Positions 10,625 through 21,145 of a stretch of DNA of 64,000 nt are shown here, piece after piece (position 1 is the stretch's first letter; each line of letters opens with the position of its first letter). The notes under the pieces are model-generated. The model was not told the origin of the DNA. It saw only the letters and a list, made by a program, of their open reading frames with translations, and did not search any database. The position numbers and the translations under genes were made by a program. The stretch covers positions 3,286,001 through 3,350,000 of the forward strand of contig JAITYX010000054.1 of NCBI GenBank assembly GCA_021018815.1, in the 5' to 3' direction. Source of the DNA: Talinum fruticosum (Eukaryota > Streptophyta > Magnoliopsida > Caryophyllales > Talinaceae).

Positions 10625-13600
10625 TGCATTGATCATGCCAAGCTCATTCCTAATAAAGCAAAACCGATCCTCACTATGTGGCTTAGTAAAGATATCAGCT
10701 AATTGAAGTTTAGTAGGAATGAATTCAAGTTCAATATCATCTTTCTCAGAATGGTCTCTTAGAAAATGATACCGACCTCAATGTGTTTTGTCTTCGAGTG
10801 CTTGAACTAAATTCTTGGTGATGCTGATTGCACTTTGATTATCACACTTGATTGGAATTTATTTGAATAAAAGTCCAAGATCTCTTAAGTGTTGCTTGAT
10901 CCATAAAATCTGAGCACAACATGCTCCAGCTGCAATATACTCGGCATCGGCAGTTGATAGAGCTATTGAGTTTTGCTTCTTTGAGTGTAAAGATATCGGG
11001 GATTGACCTGAAGCTGCGAGGCTCCTGAGGTGCTCTTTCTATCAATTTTGTCTCCAACATAGTCAGCATCCGAGTATCCAGTGAGAGTCGGTTCCGAGTC
11101 TCTAGAGTACCATAGACCTAGATTCTCGAGTCCCTGCAAGATATCCGAATATTCTCTTCACCGCAGTGAGATGTGATTCTTTGGGATTAGCTTGAAATCT
11201 TGCACACATACATACACTAAACATTATGTCTGGCCTACTGGAAGTAAGATATAGCAAAGATCCAATCATACCTTGATAGAGTTTACGATCTACTACATTA
11301 TCTTTCTCGTTTGAGTCCAGTTTTATGCTTGCTTGCTCATAGGTGTTGTTGCATGTTTCACATCTTGAAGCTTGTACTTCTTCGAAACTCCTTGGTATAC
11401 TTTGATTGATGGTCATAGATGTCATCTTTGTCTTGCTTGATTTGTACATCAAGGAAGAAATTGAGTTCTCCCATCATACTCATTTGAAATTCTGTCTCAT
11501 TAACTCAAAAAAATTCTCAACAAAGAATTTTATTAGTAGCTCCAAAGATTATGTCATCAACATAGATCCGAGCAATAAGAAAGTCTTTGCCCTTGGTTTT
11601 TATAAAAAGAGTCTTGTCAATCTTACCTCTTCTAAAATCATTTTCAACCAAGAAATTGCTCAGTCTTTCATACCAAGCTCCGGGAGCTTGTTTAAGACCA
11701 TAGAGAGCTTTTTGCAATTTGAAAACATGATTTGGAAATTCTGAGTTTTCAAATCTAGGGTGTGGGCTCAACATAGACTTTCTCTTCAATGAAACCATTA
11801 AGGAATGCACATTTAATATCCATTTGATACAATTTGATATTCATGCTCGATGCAAATGCCAATATGATTCTAATAGCTTCGATTCGGCAACGAGTGCAAG
11901 GTTTCCCCACAATCAATCCCTTCTTCTTGATTGTAACCTTGAGCCATAAGTCTAGCCTTATTTCTAACTACCAACCCACCTTCATCCAGTTGTTTTTGAA
12001 AACCCATTTAGTTCCTATAACTGGGTGGTCGAAAGGTCATTTGGTTAGAGTCCGAGACTTGGTTTCTTTCGATTGATTGAGTTCCTCTTGCATGGCCTCT
12101 ACCCATTCAGGTTCATTTAGGGCCTCTAGTGCATTTTTGGGTTCGATTAATAAGATGAATGCAGTGAATGCACATAGATTTTATGGAGAGGAACGAGTTC
12201 TTACCCCATTGTTGATATCGGACAAGATGTTTTCTAGTGGGTGGCTCGAAGCATACTTGAATGTTCTACCTGTTCTCCGGTTTACTAGATTTGTAGGTTG
12301 AATTGGTTGGTCTTCGAAGTCTGTTCGGATTGAGCTTGTTCATCTGATTGGCCTTCAACATTCGAGTTGGCTCTTGAGTTGTCTCATTCCGAGTCATGTT
12401 GTTTTGAGTCACTTCGTTACGAGTGACTTTGATTTGATTCTCAATGAGCTCATTTTCACCAAGATCATCATCTCTACTGAGCTTCGAGTCCGAGAATGTT
12501 GACTCACTCGATTTTTCTTGTTCAATCTCATAAAAAACAATGTGGATGCTTTCTTCCACTTTGTTAGTTCTTTTATTGAAAATGTGATATGCTTTGCTAT
12601 GAGATGAATAATCAAGAAAAATACCTTCATCTAACTAAGCATCAAACTTGGTCGAGTAATCCTTACCATTATTGTGAATAAAGCACTTACATCCAAAGGG
12701 TTTGAAGTATGAAATGTTGGGTTTCTTCCCTTTGTAGAGCTCGTATGGAGTTTTCTTCGGGATGGATTTGATGAGGCATCTGTTCAATGTATAGTTTGTT
12801 GTGTTGATTGCCTCAGCCCAGAAATAGTAGGGTAGATCATGTTCAATCATCATTGTCCTTCCTATTTCCTCAAGAGTTCGGTTCTTTCTCTCTACTACTC
12901 TGTTTTGTTGAGGAGTTCTTGGTGCTGAGAAGTTGTGGGAGATACCATTCTTATCACGAGTACTCTACGAATTCGAGTAGTCGAACTCCCTTCCATGGTT
13001 ACTTCAAATTCTCCGAATCGGAGTCCGAGATTAAACTTGGATTTTCCTAGAGAGCTTGCTTGAACTCTTTGAAAGCTTCGTTTTTGTGCTTAAGAAAACA
13101 AACCCAGGTAAATCGTGAGTAGTCATCAACAATCCCAAGCACATATGATTTACCTTTGAGACTCTTGACATGGATTTCACCACATAAGTCCATATGCAAC
13201 ATTTCAAGCACCTTGGATGTGGAAACAGTTTTGAGAGATTTGAAAGATGATCTAACCTACTTCCCTTTTGTGCATGCTTCACATATTTTATCTTTCTTAA
13301 ATGCACAATTAGGCAATCCTCTAACTAAACCATGAGAAGCAAGCTTCTTAATGGTATGCATGCTAACATGACCTAGTCTACAATGCCATGTCCAAGAATC
13401 ATCATGTAAAGATGCTTTTAAACAAGATAGACTCGGTTTGGGTCGAAAGAGGAATAGTATAGGTATTACCCGATCTCGTACACGAGAGCTTAGTCTCCTT
13501 GGTAGTTTCATCAGAAATATAGCAGGTTGGTCCGAGTGAATCTGACCTCTTGACCTTTGTCACACAATTGAGATATGCTTGAGTAGATTGTACTTCAATC

Positions 13601-13790
13601 CTTTAACAAGGTAGACTGGGTTGACCAAATTGTCTCCTTTTCCAATCTTGCCTATCCCAATTATCTTGCCCTTGCTGTCATCTCCAAATGTGACTTTGCC
13701 TCCCTTGTACTCTTCTAACTCGGAAAAGAGTCTTGAGTCTCCTGACATGTGGCATGAGCATCCACTATCCAAGTACCAATGCCCTTTTGT
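10625..13790 (-). pseudogene. Copia-1 pol: protease, integrase, reverse transcriptase, RNase H
   Basis: Minus-strand order is typical of Ty1/copia. The aspartic protease active site DSG is at 13761-13769 (YLDSGCSCHMSGDS). Integrase zinc-binding region 13511-13257 (W.CRLGHVS...C..CTKGK), then integrase core to about 12640 with AEAINTTNYTLNRC and the GKKPNISYFKPFGCKCF region. Reverse transcriptase is at about 12130-11450 with [16 protein letters not shown] and YVDD at 11553-11564. RNase H follows to about 10625 (SLLYLTSSRPDIMFSV, then a GACCAQ-type stretch near 10920). Frame changes at 13560, 13257, 12853, 12409 and elsewhere, plus stops, break the polyprotein. Catalytic DSG and YVDD remain. 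Confidence 0.88.
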
Positions 13791-14693
13791 TCTTTTCTAA
13801 GCGACCTATAAGTCGAAACAAACTAACCTTTCACACTTCTTCTAACGAACCCAATAACTCCCTTTACTTGTGGTCCTTTTCCGAGGAAGAAGACTCTTGG
13901 GAACCCATATTTGAATAACTTTGGGTTTGGTCTGATTGTGAGTCTTTCTTTTAGAAAACTAAGCCTCGTGTCTCTTTTGAAACTCTTTTCTTTTATAAAT
14001 AGGAGGAGAAGGTTTTCTCCTGTAAGTTGGTCCGGGCTCGAGTCCTCCTTTCATTCTTATGAATGGGACCGTGCTCAGCCTTCCCGAACTTCACGGTTCC
14101 GGAATCCTTTTGAAAAGCTTTGAGTAGGAATTAGATTCCTCCTCTTTGTTAAAACCAAGTCCTTCTTTTCCGAAGGAGACACATTGAGACCGTAATAGCA
14201 TGTCAAGGTTTTTCGACCTTGAGTAAATTTTAAAACAAGCTCTTGAGACTCATTGAGCTATTGCTTCATATGCTTATTTTATCTTCCGAGTGACTCAAAC
14301 TTAGTCTCATTAGATTGAGCACTAGTCTTGAGTTCTCTTAGAGTGAGTCTTAGTTTTTCTAATTCGGTTTTCAAAGAGATGCTCTCGAATTAACGGACTC
14401 AAGTTGTTCTTTAAACCGAGAAGAATCATAATTGGACTTTTTTTTCCAAAGTATAAATATATTTGGCTAAATCAACTTTGGAGAACTTGAGGAAGTATTC
14501 AATTACCTCCCGAGGATTTGTTTCCTCACTCGTCCGAGTGATTCGAGTCTAACTCGATTCAGCTTCCGAGTCCGAGAGTGCCATCAAACACTTTGAATCA
14601 TCCGAGTCCTTATTATCTTTTGATGAGTCTTCATCACTCCAAGTGGCCATCATAGCCGTTTTCTTCTTTCGTCCCTCTTTCTCCCGGGACAGT
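13791..14693 (-). pseudogene. Copia-1 gag, C-terminal part
   Basis: Continuation of gag after the solo LTR: a basic tail after the zinc knuckle (about 14690-14650), then MMATWSDEDSSKDNKDSDDSKCLMALSDSEAESS (acidic, Ser/Asp-rich, ORF 14908-14549), then coiled-coil-like Glu/Lys-rich sequence before the protease. The corresponding part is seen in Copia-2 at 41113-41990. Disrupted by frameshifts. Confidence 0.75.
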
Positions 14694-14698
14694 CTTTG
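14694..14698. repeat. Target site duplication of solo LTR 1, left copy (ctttg)
   Basis: ctttg precedes the LTR and recurs at 17677-17681. Confidence 0.9.
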
Positions 14699-14930
14699 TG
14701 TGAGACCCCGAAATTTCAGGTGCTTGCTCGGTAGTGAATTATTAGAATTTTTCGAGTCGGAATTAGGAGCCGAGAACCGAAACCGAGCATGGGCTAGCTT
14801 ATTGGGCCTATTGAAATTGAATTTGGGCCCAATTAGAATAAAAAGAAAAGGGAATGAGAAATGAAGGAAGAGTCGGCAGATGATTAAAGCAAGGAGGAAG
14901 GGGCCCAATTAGAATTAGGCAGCAAGGCTC

Positions 14931-15590
14931 ATGAGGTGGAATAAGGAAATTAGGAGAGAGAAAATTAGGCTTGAGAACAAAAGAAAAAAAGAACGGGAAA
15001 GAAGCGGAAGTGGAAGTAAGGAAAGAAAAGAATGGGGAAAGCGGAAACGGGGAAACGGGAGGGAGCGAGAGGCAAAGCGAGAGAAGGAGAGCGAGTGGGA
15101 GCGAGGGGACGCCGGAAAACCGGCGACCGGCGGGCACGGCGAGCCCGAGGACGAGCGCCGGACGAAGGAGAAAGGAAAAGGGGAGCGAAAGAAAGAAGAA
15201 GCGAGAGCAGACGTAAGTAGAAGCGAACGGAGCGAGAGAGGGACGAAGCACGAGAGCCAGCGGCCCGCGGCTGCCCGAACGGCGAGGACGCCGCTGCCGG
15301 TAGGCGAAGGAAGAGCGAGAGCTCGGGAGGCCGAGCGTAACGAAGAAAGAGAAAAGTAGAGAGGCCGAGCGAAACGGGACCGAAGGGGTTCCGCGGCCAG
15401 CCGAGCCCGAGGAGGGAGATGAGGCCGGCGAGCGGACTAAGGGTGGCCGGCGAGCAAGGGAGTAACGTCGACCGGCGATCGAGGGGGAGACAAGTGGACG
15501 AAGAGGACCGAAGCGACGCAGAGAGTAGCAAGGAATTGAGATTGAGAGGTAGAGGAAGAAAGGGAAAGGGGAAACGAAACCGAACCCAAT
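14931..15590 (+). repeat. Purine-rich, GC-rich block of the Tekay-like LTR
   Basis: About 650 bp in which G and A dominate the plus strand (gagag, gaagg, cgagg words), contrasting with AT-rich LTR on both sides. The second LTR copy has the same block as a pyrimidine-rich stretch at 35390-35895. Frames here (for example 212 codons on the minus strand) encode Arg/Ser/Leu-biased low complexity that is not conserved between the copies. Confidence 0.75.
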
Positions 15591-16509
15591 TCAAACATTC
15601 CATAACCGAATTCTTAGAACCTCTAAGAATTTAAGGTGAGTAGTTCAAATTCAACCTCAAGAATTAAAATGAATTTGGTGGCTTGAACTTGGAATTGATT
15701 CATGAAATTGGAAATCCTAGGTTTAATTGAAGAAGTTAGAGGCCTAAATTGAAGAAACTAGAAACTCATGAATTGAAAAGCGTGTTGTGATTATGTGATG
15801 CCTAGTTCTGAATTTGTGATGTTTAAGCATTATTGAGCATGATTATTCAGAATTGGATGAGAATAGCTTGAATAGGTTTATTGAGAAAAATCGGGAATTG
15901 AATTTCATGATTTATGTGCAGATTTTTATGAATTAAGCATGCTGTCCGAATTTTTGTGAATTCGTGTGTAGCCCAAATTTCCTGAAATTTTTACTGCAGC
16001 TTCCTGATGATTTATGAGAATTTCCTGTAAAATTTCGTATGCATTGGATGAGTAGATTAGGAGATATGCAATATTAAGTGAAAATGTTCTGTTTTGGGCT
16101 AAATCGCATATAAGTGAGTAACTGAATTAAGAACTGAGATTTAAGAAGCTTTGTGGCTAGATTAAAAGATATTCATCGATTACGGAAAGTTATAGAACCA
16201 TTAACCACTTATACGGGATAATGCGCAATCACGAAAACGATAAGTTCGTTGATTAGAAATCCTAGTTGGCATGTTTATGTGATTATGTGTTTGTCCTGAA
16301 TTACATCGATTATAAATGATATAAGCATGCGTATGTGAAATGAATTGATTATACTTGAGTTAGAACTTATGTGAATTGCTTGTTTTGAAGAAGTTACGCA
16401 TGAATGTGCTAAGCATGAATTATATGAATTAAGTGTATCTTATGTATAAGTAATAAGAAGATAAGAAACATAAAGAACTAAAGAAGGGAGAAAGGATTGT
16501 GTTATTGAT

Positions 16510-16715
16510 CTAAGACCCCACGAATTAAAGAACCCTCTGAAGCTATGGCCATAGAAGTGTCTCATCAACCCGAAGCCACGAATTATTTTGCTTCTACGAA
16601 TTATTGACGAGTATGCGTCCTTCGGGGAAGGGAGGTTGCCTCGAGGCCACGAATTATTTTGCCTCAAGGCCACGAATTATTCGCCTCCATGGATTGAGCC
16701 CACGAATTATTTTGG
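16510..16715 (+). repeat. Short interspersed motif cluster (cacgaattatt) in the Tekay-like LTR
   Basis: The word cacgaatta(tt) or tacgaattatt occurs six times in about 200 bp with variable GC-rich spacers (near 16520, 16577, 16595, 16645, 16669, 16698). The mirror cluster is at 34260-34460 in LTR 2, so the array predates both insertions. Confidence 0.75.
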
Positions 16716-17387
16716 CTCCAAGAACTGGGTCTTTAGAGCGGAACATAAATCTTCTTTCCATTTGAAACTAAGAAGACTTAAAAGAATTATGATATGAAGA
16801 AACAAATGATCATGCATGTCGAACAAGAAAGAACGAATTAATGAGTTATGAAATGCACGATTGAACTCAAGAAAAAGAATAAGAAGAAGATCGAATCCTA
16901 TTTTCGTAAGAAATGATTGCGATAAGAACTAAGCCATGATTTATGACGATTTGCATGATGAATGATTATATGATTTACTTGCGTAGAAAGACAAATAATG
17001 CATGTTTAATTGAATTCATGAATAAGTGATGTCATTATGATTCTCGGCAAGTTAGTAAGTTTAGAATCTCGCATGTCTTAAGTATGTATGATCCGAATCG
17101 CATGTTATGAATGAATTGTGAACTTACATGTGTTTGTTAATGAATTAATGTGCAAAGTGAAACCCGGGGTTGGGTTTGGGTTATTCACTGGGCTAGTGAG
17201 CTCATGACATCACCAACATTTCGGGTTCGAAGTTAAGACTCCCTGGAGTTGCTTTTGGCTTTTAGAGGAAGCGAACCATCGGATAGGACTTCTCCGGACT
17301 TATTTTGTACTTTATGTTTTCATATTTGTAAAGACCAGTTGTACTTGAACTTAAGTTTTAATTATGAATGTAAATCCCTATGTGAAT

Positions 17388-17450
17388 ACTCCGAGTGTGT
17401 GGCTCGTTGAGTTGTGTTGTGTTTCTCCGAGCGTGTGGCTCGTTGAGTTT
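17388..17450 (+). repeat. Two-copy ~35-bp direct repeat in the Tekay-like LTR
   Basis: The segment 'gtgtggctcgttgagtt', preceded by ctccgag, occurs twice in a row. The same duplication is present in reverse complement at about 33535-33598 of LTR 2. Confidence 0.75.
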
Positions 17451-17676
17451 AAGATTGTATTTCGTGCAGAGTTAGGGCTTTAAGCCCATGGGTTTAGCTA
17501 GTTTATAGAGGAAACTCTGCCGAAATTTCCAGAAAAACCTTTGAAAACCTAGAATTACGCTTCCGCCAATCCAAGAAAGGGTTATTAACCCCAAGTTGAG
17601 ACCCTAAGCAACCTTAGGGGTTCCTCCCGGGAACCCCGGTATGTAATACTCCTAGGGTGGGTCTAGGGGTGTTACA

Positions 17677-17681
17677 CTTTG
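17677..17681. repeat. Target site duplication of solo LTR 1, right copy (ctttg)
   Basis: Matches 14694-14698. Confidence 0.9.
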
Positions 17682-18596
17682 ACTATGTGTTCCTTGCTGC
17701 AACATTCAAAACAGTCTGGAGTTCTTCGTTAAGGATAACTTTGAAGGGGAAGAATGTTTCCGTTTTCTGTCCTTATTGTCTTTCTTATAAAACTCTTCTC
17801 TTGGCTTCTTATCCCATCTCTTGTGCTTCATCATTCTTTTGAAGCCTCGGGCGATAAGTGCCATAGGATCCTCTTCTTAGTAAGAGGAACTCAAATTTTC
17901 TTCTCTCGCTTTACGAGGCCTTCGATGCAATATTCTTTTTGGTACCGACCTCAATGTCCTCTTCTTCCAGGTGGAACTCATGGGTGAGTAGCTTCCCAAT
18001 GAGTTTGTCCGGCTTTAGTAAGGACAGGTTTTGAGCCTCTTTGATGGCTGTCACCTTGGGACCCCATCTTCTCTTGGGTAGACTTCGAGTATCTTTCTGC
18101 ACATTTCCTCGTGGGAAATTTTTCTAGCTAGAGATTTGAGATTGTTAGTAATCTCAATGAAGTGGATGAACATCCGAGTGATGTTCTCTTCGGCTCCATC
18201 TTGAACAGCTCGTACTTGTGAAGATATTGGCTTATCTTCACTTGTCCGACTTGGCTTGTGCCTTCATAAGCATTGACAAGTGTGTCCCACACTTCTTTAG
18301 CCGTGTCACGGTCGACACTCGGTTGTATTCTTCCGAGCCGATGACGCACATTAGAATGTTCATTGCCTTGAAGTTCTTTCGAACTTCTCTGCTTCTAGTG
18401 TACTAGGCCTTTACTTTCGCACGAGTCTTGTTTGTTCCGTCTTCATTAGAATGTAGTTGCCTTCTTTTATGATGTTCCATATATCTTCGTCGTGATCAAG
18501 TAGAAAGCATTCCATGAGCTTCTTCCGAGTGTACAAAATTTGATCCTTTAAACTTTGGGGGTCTGTTGGAAGATCTTCCTTCATCGAACTCTCCAT
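17682..18596 (-). pseudogene. Copia-1 gag, N-terminal part
   Basis: Starts at 18596 with MESSMKEDLPTDPQS. It continues with KKLMECFLLDHDEDIWNIIKEGNY and then AKEVWDTLVNAYEGTSQVGQVK...LHKYELFKM, the UBN2-type capsid region of plant copia gag. A CCHC zinc knuckle begins near 17715 (CFECCSKEHIVK on the minus strand) and is cut by solo LTR 1 before its last cysteine. Gag would package the element RNA. The same start and motif order appear in Copia-2 at 40181. Frameshifts occur near 18411, 18128 and 17911. Confidence 0.85.
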
Positions 18597-18654
18597 TATT
18601 CTAAGCCATTTGATCTTTAGACCTTTGGATGGTTAGATCCTTTCCGAAAGGCTA

Positions 18655-18666
18655 GGCTCGATACCA
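18655..18666 (-). other. Primer-binding site of Copia-1
   Basis: The minus strand reads TGGTATCGAGCC, two bases from the 5' LTR, close to the TGGTATCAGAGC motif complementary to initiator methionine tRNA used by plant copia elements. Confidence 0.85.
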
Positions 18667-18668
18667 AT

Positions 18669-20182
18669 TGAAGGTTTGCTTTTGGAGAGACTAAGTCACC
18701 CTAGAGGGGGTGAATAGGGTGATGAGGAAATTTGAACAAAGATTGGATGATTAAATTCTAAAACTAACTTTGAAACAGATCGACTCTAGATTAGACTCGG
18801 AAAAGTGTTAACTTAGAATATAAGTGGAAACCTCCTGGGGCGAGAAAACCACGGTCGGTGCTAATCTAAGTACCAAGTCAAATCCACTATTTTGAATCCA
18901 CAAAATACAATAGAAAGACTCAAGCGGAATTGCTTCCTTAGATAATTCCTTACAAGATTTTCCTAGACTCGAAGTTCCCTTATCCGATCTAGTACTTCCT
19001 AACCGAGGTAACCTTTACGAGTTACGGACAACCGAGCTGAGTTAACCCTTATAGCTTAGTCAAGGGACCTTACTTACGAAGTAAGAGTAAGTGTTTGTGA
19101 TCGATTAAAAGACCTTACAACTCGGAAAGATGTTAAGTATAGAGTTGGAGTTGTAAGTAGAAGATTGAATAAGAATTATACGAGAGAGAGATAATTTCAA
19201 CAATAGATTCAGCAATCTTCTCGTCTTGTGAAGTCACCTCTATTTATAGATGACCAGGCTGATTAGCCGTTGTGACTATCTTCCGATTAGAAGTCCTTTG
19301 TGACGATTGCAATGGTTTTTCCGAGTGACTCGGAAAATATCCGTTGAGGTGTGAACGTTGGGCAACGGGTCTTGACTCCTTTGGATGTCCCAATCCACTG
19401 GTGGTGTCTAAAAAGTAGGGTGGAAACCACCGTTGAGCAAGGCGTTGTAGATTTCCGCTTTGAAAACAGACAACCCTTACACGATGTCTCGGGCCTTGGT
19501 CGAAGTAGAAAAGCATTGTCTACCAGGTGATTGACAGCTTGAAGCCGCTTACTTTTGTATTTTAAAAATAGGATAACCTCGTTTAGATAACCTACAAAAG
19601 TAAATCAATTTGGTTCTCAAAGTATAAAATACTTTGGTCCAAGATTAGACACGAGAAAATAATTTAATTAAGATAATTAAGTGCCTAATTATCTAAGTCC
19701 TGAAGGAGTGGAATTTTCTAAGTCTAATATCCATTATACTCAAATTCCATCTAAGTCGGTCTAGAAGTAAAACAAGTCCGATAAAGATTATCGGAGTAAG
19801 GAAACTTGATCTAGACAAGCACGGTTCAAACGAAACGTGCTCGACTTATAATTAACACCGTAATTCAATCCAACTTAGAATACAAAGTCGGACCTGAGTT
19901 TATGCACGTTAGAGCAAATCTTTGAACATGGGATAAGTCCGAGTGTTGTCCGTGTGACTCGAACTATGTGTGAAACGATAAGCAAGAGTGCTTTACGAGT
20001 CGATCGGAATCAAGTGAAAACATATGCAATAGTTTACGTAACACTCGGAAAAGATTCCATATCACCCGAAAAGTTTCTAAAGCACTTAGAATGACTTGTA
20101 ATCAAAACTTACAAGAGATGAAGTCCGTACCTGATTCCTTGATGGTACTCGGAATGATATACCCGCAAAGTCCGAGTCCTCA
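18669..20182 (-). repeat. 5' LTR of Copia-1
   Basis: 1514 bp, TG...CA, full-length compared with the LTRs at 47048, 56928 and 60894. Contains a minus-strand TATA box (CTATAAATA, 19241-19249). Followed by the cagct duplication. Confidence 0.92.
19241..19249 (-). promoter_or_regulatory. TATA box in Copia-1 5' LTR
   Basis: CTATAAATA on the minus strand, at the same place in the LTR as 47973-47981 (plus), 51374-51382, 57589-57597 and 61464-61472. Conservation across copies supports a promoter element. Confidence 0.65.
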
Positions 20183-20187
20183 CAGCT
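20183..20187. repeat. Target site duplication of Copia-1, right copy (cagct)
   Basis: Identical to 6941-6945. The protease coding sequence resumes directly after it. Confidence 0.9.
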
Positions 20188-20480
20188 CAATTTCAAGGAT
20201 CACATATCTAATCCCAAGGAGGTACTTGCACTTGTATTTGATTATAAAAAATTTAAATTTTTTAATGTTCTTTTCACCTTAATCAATACTTGCACTTGAC
20301 CTTCGAATATGTCTTTTACGGTGTTCGTCATAATATTTCCCAAGAAAGAAGCCCCCACGCCCTATACGAGATGATATGCTCGACGAGTTAAGACAAGGTT
20401 GGGTAGAGTTCGTATATAACTCGTATAAAGGGTTACATATATATATTTACTCTTATTCTTGATTATTTGAATGGTAAAGT
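20183..20480 (+). pseudogene. Ulp1-like C48 protease, C-terminal part
   Basis: After Copia-1 the frame resumes with NFKDHISNPKEV (20188-20223). A probable intron-like AT-rich gap follows, then DDMLDELRQGWVEFVYN (about 20370-20418), the usual C-terminal helix of transposon C48 proteases. It is separated from its other half by 13 kb of Copia-1, so it is dead in this allele. Confidence 0.6.
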
Positions 20481-20750
20481 TTGAGATTTAGATAGTTATA
20501 CGAGTTACATAGGTATATATTTACATATGTATAAAGTTACATAGGTATACATTTATAATTTCTTCATTATTTAGTTATGTACCATACTACTTTGTGTGAT
20601 GAAACCGATTTGTATATATTCCGGTCAAGACTGTTACATTCTGATTTGTATATATTCTGAAAGAGTTTGTGTAAATGGTTGTATACTTTATTTGTATTTT
20701 ACAGAGGGTAAGAAAACAAAAAAAAAAAAATTCTAAAGAGAAAAATTCAT
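20481..20750 (+). other. CACTA 1 3' untranslated region
   Basis: AT-rich, with ta-rich runs and no ORF of interest. Its last part resembles 27120-27243 of CACTA 2 (shared 'ttctgaaagaatttg'- and 'gggtaagaaaacaaaaa'-like words). Confidence 0.5.
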
Positions 20751-21145
20751 ACCTATTACTACGGTTCTTAAGGAACAACTATAGTAATAGGTTTGAATAT
20801 AACCTATTTTTACGGTTGTTAGTTAAGAACCGTAGTAATAGGTCCGGGCCTAAAATTTTTGCCGGAAGAGGTGGATTTGGGGCCATACCTATTACTGTAG
20901 TTCTTAGTGAAGAACTCGTAGTAATATGTTAGCCTATTACTCCAGGTTGTTAATTTATAACCGTGGTAATAGGTACTCTATTACTATGGTTGTTCAAACA
21001 AACTATAGTGATAGGTGGTCCTTTACTACGGTTTTGAATTGTAGTAAAAGGTGTCCATCTATAATTACGATCACATATACGACGCCAAATAAACGTAGTT
21101 AAAGGACTTTCGAAATTTTAGTTTAAAGTGGTTCTTGCAGTAGTG
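20751..21145 (+). repeat. CACTA 1 subterminal hairpins and 3' terminus
   Basis: Two 42-nt units at 20751-20792 and 20802-20843 each form a 19-bp stem with a 4-nt loop (three mismatches apiece), built on acctatta..acggtt words. Further diverged units run to about 21050. The element ends GCAGTAGTG at 21145. Subterminal repeats of this sort are where CACTA transposase binds. Confidence 0.7.

Larger units (their letters stand above)
14699..17676. mobile_element. Solo LTR 1, Tekay/Del-like Ty3/gypsy
   Basis: 2978 bp starting TGTGAGACCCCGAAATTT and ending TCTAGGGGTGTTACA, flanked by ctttg duplications. It has no internal domain, so it is a solo LTR left by recombination between two LTRs. The reverse complement of the same family lies at 33307-36210. 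Long LTRs with TGTRAGACCC/GGTGTTACA ends fit chromovirus Tekay/Del elements; the lineage is inferred from ends and length alone. 14931-15590 is GC- and purine-rich on this strand and gives long open frames in several registers, which I do not take as genes. Confidence 0.85.
6946..20182 (-). mobile_element. Copia-1: complete Sire-like Ty1/copia element, minus strand
   Basis: Bounded by LTRs (6946-7859 and 18669-20182), both starting tgaaggtttgct and ending gagtc(t/c)tca in plus-strand text, with identical 5-bp target duplications (cagct). Minus-strand order is LTR, initiator-Met-type primer-binding site, gag, protease, integrase, reverse transcriptase, RNase H (copia order), an extra ORF, a polypurine tract and LTR. 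The extra ORF after pol, the long LTR and the gag motifs suggest the Sire/Maximus lineage. A Tekay-like solo LTR (14699-17676) interrupts gag. Many stops and frameshifts: not autonomous as sequenced. Confidence 0.92.
5584..21145 (+). mobile_element. CACTA transposon 1 (3' part, with C48 protease), split by Copia-1
   Basis: Sequence at 5584-6945 and 20188-21145 is continuous once Copia-1 and one target copy are disregarded. It carries a Ulp1-like protease remnant, then subterminal 42-nt inverted repeats, then a terminus ...TTCTTGCAGTAGTG at 21145, the reverse complement of CACTACTGCAAGAA. The same arrangement recurs at 25700-27601 in CACTA 2. The 5' half (transposase) is missing here because the Tat element interrupts at 5583 and the rest lies outside the window. 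Confidence 0.7.

Noticed and set aside
14965..15603. 212-codon minus-strand ORF, and overlapping plus-strand ORFs, as genes
   Set aside because: They lie in the purine-rich block of a solo LTR, have Arg/Ser/Leu-biased low complexity, are open in several frames at once, and are not preserved in the second LTR copy.
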